A stretch of 26,682 nucleotides of DNA from positions 1-26,682 of the forward strand of contig DASXTS010000209.1 of assembly GCA_036505275.1 (NCBI GenBank), given 5' to 3'. Both the position numbers and the translations under genes were made by a program. Below the pieces are notes generated by a model. It searched no databases. It was not told the DNA's origin and saw only the letters and a list, made by a program, of their open reading frames with translations. This document shows, piece by piece, positions 21,378 to 26,682 of this stretch; the stretch's first letter is position 1, and every line of letters begins with the position of its first letter. The DNA is from DASXTS01 sp036505275 (GTDB taxonomy: Bacteria > Actinomycetota > Actinomycetes > Mycobacteriales > Pseudonocardiaceae).

Positions 21378-22853
21378 ATGAGTGAGCGCGTCTCGCGGCG
21401 GCGACTGATCAAGGGCGCCGCCGCGGCGGCCACCACGGCGGCCGCTGCAGCCGTCGTCGTGGCGTTCGACCCGATCAGCCGGTCGTGGGCCACCGCGGCA
21501 GGGAGCGCAACGGTGTCGGTGCCGGCGCTGGACGGCACACTCACCACGGACCCCGCGGCCATGCAGGAGGCCGCAGACGACTACGGGCACATCGTGCACC
21601 GGCTGCCGGTCGCGGTGCTCCGGCCCGGATCGGTGAACGACATCGTCGTCATGGTGCGCTACGCGCGCGAGCAGCGGCTGAAGATCGCAATGCGTGGCCA
21701 GGGCCACGTGTGCTACGGGCAGGCGCAGGTCGACGCCGGCATCGTGATCGACTCGCGGACCCTGAACGCCGTGCACCTCATCCTGCCCGACCGCGCCGTC
21801 GTCGGCCCCGGTCTCACCTGGGGTGAGTTGCTGCGCGCCACCGTGCTGCAGGGCCTCACCCCGCCGGTGCTCACCGACTACATGGGCCTGTCGATCGGCG
21901 GCACGCTGTCCACCGGTGGCATCGGAGGCGCCACCCAGCACTACGGCGTGCAGGTCGACACCGTACTGGAGCTGCAGGTGGTCACCGGCCGGGGCGACCT
22001 GGTCACCTGCTCGCCGCTGCTCAACCGGGACCTGTTCGACGCCGTGCTCGCCGGCCTGGGCCAGTACGGGATCATCGTGCGGGCCACCGTGGCCCTGGTG
22101 CCGGCGCCGGTCCTGACGCTGGTGTTCAACCTTTACTACAACGACCTCGAGTCGTACCTGGCCGACCAGCTCATGTTGCTGCGCGACGCCCGCTTCTCCT
22201 ATCTGGAGGGCCAGGTGAACCCGCCCCAGGTGGGCCCGGGATGGCGATACATGATCGAGGCGGTCAGCTACTACACCCTGCCGAACCTGCCCAACCAGGT
22301 CGCGCTGCTCGACGGGCTGCACGACGACCGGCTGTCCGCCGTCATCAAGACGGGGACCTACCTCGACTGGGCGTTCCGTCTCGAGCCGTTCATCGCGGCC
22401 TTCAAGGTCAACGGTGACTGGACCCGGCCGCACCCGCTGCTGGACCTGTTCGTGCCGGCCTCCCAGGCGGCCACCGTGGTGGGCAACGCGCTGGCCACAC
22501 TCACCCCGACGGACATCGGCGTCGGCCCGATCCTGCTGTACCCGGCGAACACCGCCCGGTTCACCCGGCCGCTGTTCCGGGTGCCGGACGAGCCGGAGAT
22601 CTTCCTGTTCAGTCTGCTGCGCACCACCGCCAACAGCGACCCGGCGCTGCTGTCCAGCCAGCTTGCCAGCAACCGCGCCCTCTACAACGCCAACGTCGCG
22701 GCCGGCGGCACCTGGTATCCCATCGGCGCCATCTCCGACTACAGCCAGTCCGACTGGCGCCAGCACTACGGCCGCATGTGGAACAGGGTGGTCAGCGGCA
22801 AACGTTCCTACGACCCCGACACCGTCCTCACCCCCGGTCAGCGCATGTTCTGA
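21378..22853 (+). CDS. Tat-exported FAD-dependent oxidoreductase, cytokinin-dehydrogenase-like
   Basis: From ATG 21378 (GAGGAG 8 nt upstream) the product is 491 residues. A twin-arginine signal SRRRLIKGAAAAA is followed by a long Ala/Val stretch, predicting folded export with cofactor. The rest is a vanillyl-alcohol-oxidase/PCMH-type flavoprotein. LPVAVLRPGSVNDIVVMVRYAREQ leads to MRGQGHVCYGQAQ, whose His110 is in the position that carries covalent FAD in cytokinin dehydrogenases (GRGHS.xGQ). Then come GLSIGGTLSTGGIGGATQHYG and the C-terminal SYDPDTVLTPGQRMF, which matches the DPxxxLTPGQ ending of that family. Cytokinin dehydrogenase cleaves the isoprenoid side chain of plant cytokinins. The real substrate here could be another alcohol or amine. 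It stands alone between ftsY and amtB. Confidence 0.82.
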   Translation: MSERVSRRRLIKGAAAAATTAAAAAVVVAFDPISRSWATAAGSATVSVPALDGTLTTDPAAMQEAADDYGHIVHRLPVAVLRPGSVNDIVVMVRYAREQRLKIAMRGQGHVCYGQAQVDAGIVIDSRTLNAVHLILPDRAVVGPGLTWGELLRATVLQGLTPPVLTDYMGLSIGGTLSTGGIGGATQHYGVQVDTVLELQVVTGRGDLVTCSPLLNRDLFDAVLAGLGQYGIIVRATVALVPAPVLTLVFNLYYNDLESYLADQLMLLRDARFSYLEGQVNPPQVGPGWRYMIEAVSYYTLPNLPNQVALLDGLHDDRLSAVIKTGTYLDWAFRLEPFIAAFKVNGDWTRPHPLLDLFVPASQAATVVGNALATLTPTDIGVGPILLYPANTARFTRPLFRVPDEPEIFLFSLLRTTANSDPALLSSQLASNRALYNANVAAGGTWYPIGAISDYSQSDWRQHYGRMWNRVVSGKRSYDPDTVLTPGQRMF

Positions 22854-22918
22854 GCGCCGCCACGGATCGTGATCCCGCCGTCGCAGGCAACAGTGCCGTA
22901 ACACGGCGGCGGGGTTAG

Positions 22919-22956
22919 TTCACCGCCGCGAAACGTCTGGCGAGCCCACACGAAAC
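22919..22956 (+). promoter_or_regulatory. GlnR-type binding box upstream of amtB
   Basis: TTCAC, six bases, GAAAC (22919-22934) fits the published actinobacterial GlnR a/b site gTnAC-n6-GaAAC. A second GAAAC at 22952-22956 sits exactly 22 bp after the first, as expected for the second b-site; the second a-site is degenerate (CGAGC). A further GTAAC at 22898 is nearly in phase. GlnR is the OmpR-type nitrogen regulator that activates amtB-glnK-glnD under nitrogen limitation in Streptomyces and Amycolatopsis. The box lies 50-87 nt before the amtB start. Confidence 0.7.
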
Positions 22957-23005
22957 AGCGCCTGCCGATGCTGTCGCCCATCTGTCGTACTTGTTGGAGG
23001 GCGAT

Positions 23006-24397
23006 GTGATCAACGCAGGAGATACGGCCTGGGTGCTGGCGTCCGCCGCCCTGGTCATGCTCATGACGCCGGGGCTGGCGCTCTTCTACGGCGGCATGGT
23101 CCGCTCGAAGAGCGTGCTGAACATGCTGATGCTGAACTTCATCGCGCTTGCCGTCGTCTCGGTGCTCTGGGTGCTGTACGGCTTCAGCCTGGCCTTCGGC
23201 GACGACGGTTTCGGCCGACTGGTCGGCGGGCTGGACCACATCGGGATGGCCGAGACCTGGGGCAAGGTCGCCGGGTTCGCCGCCGCGACCGCCGACCCGC
23301 CGGTGCCGTGGCCAGGCCCGGATGCGCTGCCGGTGCTCGCGTTCGTGATGTTCCAGCTGATGTTCGCGGTGATCACCCCGGCGCTGATCTCCGGGGCGGT
23401 CGCGGACCGCACCAAGTTCTGGTCGTGGGTGGTCTTCCTTGCCCTCTGGGTGACCGTGGTGTACTTCCCGGTCGCGCACTGGGTGTTCTCCTTCGACGGC
23501 TTCATCGGCGAGAACGCCCTGGGCGGCTGGATCGCGAACAAGCTCAAGGCCGAGGACTTCGCCGGTGGCACGGCGGTGCACATCAATGCCGGCGCGGCCG
23601 GGCTGGCGCTGGCGCTCGTGCTCGGCAGGCGGCAGGGCTGGCCCAAGGAGCCGATGCGGCCGCACAACGTGCCGCTGGTGCTGCTCGGCGCGAGCCTGCT
23701 GTGGTTCGGCTGGTACGGGTTCAACGCGGGCTCGGCGCTGTCCGCCGGCGACCTGGCCGCCGTCGCGTTCACCAACACCACGGCGGCCACCGCGGCGGCC
23801 GTGATCGGCTGGCTGATCGTCGAGCAGTTCCGGGACGGCAAGCCGACCACGCTGGGCGCGGCGTCCGGCGCGGTGGCCGGCCTGGTGGCCATCACCCCGG
23901 CGTGTGGTTTTGTGAACCCGCTCGGCGCGCTCGCGATCGGCGTGCTCGCCGGTGCGATCTGCTGCCTCGCCGTGAGGCTGAAGTACAAGCTGCGCTTCGA
24001 CGACTCGCTCGACGTCGTCGCGGTGCACCTCTTCGGCGGTCTGGTCGGCACCCTGCTGATCGGCTTCTTCGGCACCAGCGCGGTGAACTCGCTCAGCGTG
24101 GACGGGCTGTTCTACGGCGGCGGGTTCACTCAGCTCGGCCGGCAGGCGGTGGCCGCGTTCGCCGTGATGGGCTACTCGTTCTTTGCCACCCTGCTGATCG
24201 GGCTGGCGATCAAGTACACCATCGGCTTCCGGGTGGAGACCGAGGACGAGGTGGCCGGCATCGACGAGGCAGAGCACGCGGAGAGCGGCTACGAGCTCAG
24301 CGGGCTGCTGCGCGGCGGCCCTGGCCTCGGTGCGCACTCGGCCGACGCGCTGACCAAGATTCCGGCGACCGCCGGCATCCCCGGCAAGGAAGGCTGA
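23006..24397 (+). CDS. amtB: ammonium transporter AmtB
   Basis: AmtB forms a trimeric membrane channel for ammonium/ammonia. GTG 23006 is chosen because GGAGG lies 5 nt upstream; TTG 22991 would remove that site from the leader. The product is 463 residues with about eleven hydrophobic segments. It contains FYGGMVRSKSVLNMLM near the N-terminus, the pore-lining histidines in TAVHINAGAAGL and VVAVHLFGG, and NTTAATAAAVIGW. The C-terminal cytosolic tail (from about residue 405, TEDEVAGIDEAEHAESGYELSGL) is the part expected to meet the PII protein encoded next. Six bases separate it from glnK, and the GlnR-type box upstream suggests induction under nitrogen limitation. Confidence 0.96.
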   Translation: MINAGDTAWVLASAALVMLMTPGLALFYGGMVRSKSVLNMLMLNFIALAVVSVLWVLYGFSLAFGDDGFGRLVGGLDHIGMAETWGKVAGFAAATADPPVPWPGPDALPVLAFVMFQLMFAVITPALISGAVADRTKFWSWVVFLALWVTVVYFPVAHWVFSFDGFIGENALGGWIANKLKAEDFAGGTAVHINAGAAGLALALVLGRRQGWPKEPMRPHNVPLVLLGASLLWFGWYGFNAGSALSAGDLAAVAFTNTTAATAAAVIGWLIVEQFRDGKPTTLGAASGAVAGLVAITPACGFVNPLGALAIGVLAGAICCLAVRLKYKLRFDDSLDVVAVHLFGGLVGTLLIGFFGTSAVNSLSVDGLFYGGGFTQLGRQAVAAFAVMGYSFFATLLIGLAIKYTIGFRVETEDEVAGIDEAEHAESGYELSGLLRGGPGLGAHSADALTKIPATAGIPGKEG

Positions 24398-24403
24398 TCA
24401 GCC

Positions 24404-24742
24404 ATGAAGCTGGTGACCGCGATCGTCAAGCCGTTCGTGCTTGAGGACGTGAAAAACGCGCTGGAACAGGTCGGCGTGCTCGGTATGACGGTGTCCGAGG
24501 TGCAGGGCTACGGCCGGCAGAAGGGGCACACCGAGGTCTACCGCGGCGCGGAGTACTCCGTCGACTTCGTGCCCAAGGTGCGGGTCGAGGTAGTGGTCGA
24601 CGACAACCTTGCCGAGAAGGTGGTGGACGCCATCGTGGAGTCGGCCCGCACCGGCAAGATCGGTGACGGCAAGGTGTGGGTGGCGCCAGTGGAGGCCGTG
24701 GTCCGGGTTCGCACCGGGGAGCGCGGGGCGGATGCCCTCTGA
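24404..24742 (+). CDS. glnK: nitrogen regulatory protein PII (GlnB/GlnK)
   Basis: This 112-residue PII signal protein starts at ATG 24404 and has the normal fold pattern: MKLVTAIVKPFVLEDVKNAL, EVQGYGRQKGHTEVYRGAEY, VDFVPKVRVEVVV and TGKIGDGKVWVAPVE. Tyr51 in the T-loop (RGAEYSVDF) is the residue modified by GlnD, by adenylylation in Streptomyces and Corynebacterium and by uridylylation in enteric bacteria. It binds ATP/ADP and 2-oxoglutarate and reports nitrogen status. Being sandwiched between amtB and glnD, it is best called GlnK-like; mycobacteria name the equivalent gene glnB. Its stop overlaps the glnD start by 11 nt. Confidence 0.97.
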   Translation: MKLVTAIVKPFVLEDVKNALEQVGVLGMTVSEVQGYGRQKGHTEVYRGAEYSVDFVPKVRVEVVVDDNLAEKVVDAIVESARTGKIGDGKVWVAPVEAVVRVRTGERGADAL

Positions 24743-26682
24743 TCGTCTCCGACCGCTCACCGGCGCGGCGCACGACCGCGCCGGTGAGCTGTCCGGCGAG
24801 GCGGCCGACCTGGTCCGGGCCAGGGCCGTGCTGCTGGCCCATCAGCCCGGACAGCGCCGGCTGACGCCGGAGGCGCTGCGCACCGCCCTCGCCGATCTGT
24901 ACGACTTCTGGCTGGCCTCACGGGTGTCCTCGCTCGGCCTGTCGGAGCTCGGCATGTCCGAGGGGCTGGCGCTGGTCGCGGTCGGCGCGCTGGGGCGGCG
25001 CGAGCTCGCGCCGTACTCCGACCTCGACCTGGTGCTGGTGCACTCCGGCCATGGCGGCGGCAAGATGCATGGCGGCCAGGCGGGGTTGGCCGCGATCGCC
25101 GACCGGCTGTGGTATCCGCTGTGGGACGCCGGCATCGGGCTGGACCACAGCGTGCGGACGGTCGGCGAGGCGGTGCAGGTCGCCGGCACGGACCTTCGGG
25201 TCGCCATCGGACTGCTGGAAGCGCGGCACCTGGCCGGTGACGCGGCGCTGACCACCCGGCTGATCGACGCCGTCCGGCAGGCCTGGCGGGCCGGCCTGCG
25301 CGGCCGGCTGGACGAGCTGGTGGCCAGCACCCAGGCCCGCTGGCAGCGCATCGGGGAGATCGCGCACCGGGTGGAGCCCGACCTGAAGAGCGGCCGCGGC
25401 GGGCTGCGGGATACCCAGCTCATCGACGCGCTTGCCACGGCGCAGGTCGCCGACCGGCCGGGTCGGGATGTCGTCGCGGCCCGCACCCTGCTGCTCGACG
25501 TGCGGACCGAGCTGCACCGGTTGGCCGGCCGCTCCCGCGACGTGCTGCGTGCCCAGGACGCGGACGAGGTGGCAGTGCTGCTCGAGCTCGGCGACCGCTT
25601 CGAACTGGCGAGGGCACTGTCGGACGCGGCCCGCACCGTCGCCTACGCGGCCGACGTGGCGCTGCGCTCGGCGCGGGCCGCGATGCCACGCCGCGGCCTG
25701 GCCAGCACCCTGACACTCGGACGGCTCGGTCGGGGCCCGGTGCGGCGGCCGCTGGACGACGGCGTGGTGGAGCACGCCGGCGAGGTGGCCCTGGCCCGCG
25801 ACGCGCAGCCCACCCGTGACCCTGCGCTGGTGCTCCGGGTGGCTGCGACCGCGGCCAGATGCGGCATGCCGATCGCGGCCGGCACCCTGAACCGGCTCGC
25901 CGACACCGCGCCCGAGCTGCGCGAACCCTGGCCGCGGGCGGCGCTGGACGAGCTGCTGTCGCTGCTCGGCGCCGGCGTGCGGGCGGTGGAGGTCGTCGAG
26001 GCGCTGGACCGCACGGGCCTATGGGGGCGGCTGTTCCCGGAATGGGGCGCGGTACGCGATCTGCCGCCGCGCGACCTCGCGCACACCTGGACCGTCGACC
26101 GGCACCTGGTCGAGACCGCAGCGCGTGCGGCCCGGCTCACCACCAGGGTGGCCCGGCCCGACCTGCTGCTGCTCGGCTCTCTGCTGCACGACATCGGCAA
26201 GGGACGCGGCGGTGACCACTCGGTGGTCGGTGCGGCGCTGGCCGCGCAGGTGGGCCGGCGGCTCGGGCTGTGGCCGGCCGACGTGGCCACGCTTTGCGCC
26301 GTGGTGCGTCACCACCTGCTGCTCCCGCACACCGCCACCCGCCGCGACCTCGACGACGATGCGACCGTGCGCCGGGTGGTGGACACCGTCGGCGGCGACG
26401 CCGGCGTGCTGGAGCTACTGCACGCCCTTGCCGAGGCCGACGCCCTGGCTACCGGCGCAGGGGTGTGGAGCGACTGGAAGTCCGCCCTGGTGGCGGAGCT
26501 GGTGGAGCGCTGCCGCGCGTTCATCGCCGGCTCGGCGGCTGAATCGGGTGCCGAGCCGGTGGGACGGTTGGGGTCGTTGGGACGCGTGGGGTCGCAGCCG
26601 CTGGACGAGCGGCTGTCCCGGTTGGTGTCGGAGGCCGAGGCCGCCGATGGCGTGCGGCTCGTGCTCGATCAGGCGGCCCGGC
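24732..26682 (+). CDS. glnD: [protein-PII] nucleotidyltransferase/deadenylylase GlnD, 3'-truncated by window
   Basis: GlnD modifies and demodifies the PII protein according to glutamine level. The frame opens at ATG 24732, inside the end of glnK, and stays open for 650 codons to the window edge. Visible domains are a nucleotidyltransferase near residues 75-110 (VGALGRRELAPYSDLDLVLVH, with Asp97 and Asp99 in the metal site), the PII-uridylyltransferase helical region with RVEPDLKSGRGGLRD, and an HD phosphohydrolase at about 480-560 (SLLHDIGKGRGGDHS, with His486-Asp487). The ACT domains would lie past the right edge. In the usual GGxGR loop the second glycine is Ala85 (VGALGRRE). The linker after the HD domain has a duplicated hexapeptide (GRLGSL, GRVGSQ). 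In actinobacteria the enzyme is usually an adenylyltransferase. Confidence 0.94.
   Translation, partial: MPSDRLRPLTGAAHDRAGELSGEAADLVRARAVLLAHQPGQRRLTPEALRTALADLYDFWLASRVSSLGLSELGMSEGLALVAVGALGRRELAPYSDLDLVLVHSGHGGGKMHGGQAGLAAIADRLWYPLWDAGIGLDHSVRTVGEAVQVAGTDLRVAIGLLEARHLAGDAALTTRLIDAVRQAWRAGLRGRLDELVASTQARWQRIGEIAHRVEPDLKSGRGGLRDTQLIDALATAQVADRPGRDVVAARTLLLDVRTELHRLAGRSRDVLRAQDADEVAVLLELGDRFELARALSDAARTVAYAADVALRSARAAMPRRGLASTLTLGRLGRGPVRRPLDDGVVEHAGEVALARDAQPTRDPALVLRVAATAARCGMPIAAGTLNRLADTAPELREPWPRAALDELLSLLGAGVRAVEVVEALDRTGLWGRLFPEWGAVRDLPPRDLAHTWTVDRHLVETAARAARLTTRVARPDLLLLGSLLHDIGKGRGGDHSVVGAALAAQVGRRLGLWPADVATLCAVVRHHLLLPHTATRRDLDDDATVRRVVDTVGGDAGVLELLHALAEADALATGAGVWSDWKSALVAELVERCRAFIAGSAAESGAEPVGRLGSLGRVGSQPLDERLSRLVSEAEAADGVRLVLDQAAR
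26561..26596 (+). repeat. 18-bp tandem duplication within glnD
   Basis: Two adjacent 18-bp units (26561-26578 and 26579-26596) agree at 14 of 18 positions and encode G-R-L-G-S-L and G-R-V-G-S-Q. They lie in a Gly/Ser-rich linker after the HD domain and keep the frame. Confidence 0.55.

Overview
The window is chromosomal DNA from a high-GC actinobacterium. Codon use is strongly GC-biased in the third position, GTG starts are common, and several genes look leaderless. From memory, the backbone order (sepIVA-like, yceD, rnc, mutM, acyP, smc, ftsY, amtB, glnB/K, glnD) matches the Mycobacterium tuberculosis segment around Rv2927c to Rv2918c. A GlnR-type operator in front of amtB and the repeat content suggest a non-mycobacterial family such as Pseudonocardiaceae, but that placement is an inference.

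Layout: (1) 1-488, the 3' part of a frameshifted DUF222/HNH (13E12-type) gene. (2) 547-3845, the housekeeping run sepIVA, yceD, rpmF, rnc, mutM. (3) 3904-14850, about 11 kb lying between mutM and acyP. It holds an intact hemopexin-repeat/VanY-like peptidase, a frameshifted CDF metal transporter with a small membrane protein upstream (both minus strand), a CPA1 Na+/H+ antiporter, kdpD-kdpE, a KimA-type K+ transporter, a spermidine-synthase-like protein and a lipoprotein (the last two minus strand). (4) 14975-20651, acyP, smc, ftsY. (5) 20789-22853, a cupredoxin-like lipoprotein and a Tat-exported cytokinin-dehydrogenase-like flavoprotein. (6) 22919-26682, a GlnR-type box followed by amtB, glnK and glnD (glnD runs off the right edge).

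How the genes work together: sections 2 and 4 serve division, translation, RNA processing, DNA repair, chromosome organisation and membrane targeting. Section 6 is the classical nitrogen operon: ammonium channel, PII protein and PII-modifying enzyme. The core of section 3 looks like an ion-homeostasis locus. A complete KdpDE two-component system sits between a Na+/H+ antiporter and a transporter carrying the KimA K+-site residues, with no kdpFABC in the window.

The most interesting non-genic signals are: a 42-bp perfect-armed palindrome present twice at gene ends (2902-2943, 8161-8202); in-frame minisatellites inside otherwise conserved proteins (KdpD 5 x 12 bp, SMC 4 x 15 bp, GlnD 2 x 18 bp); a 22-bp tandem repeat between smc and ftsY; and a set of -10-like hexamers 6-8 nt in front of start codons. 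I found no CRISPR array, tRNA, rRNA, intact insertion sequence or phage genes. No stretch over 300 bases lacks a gene.
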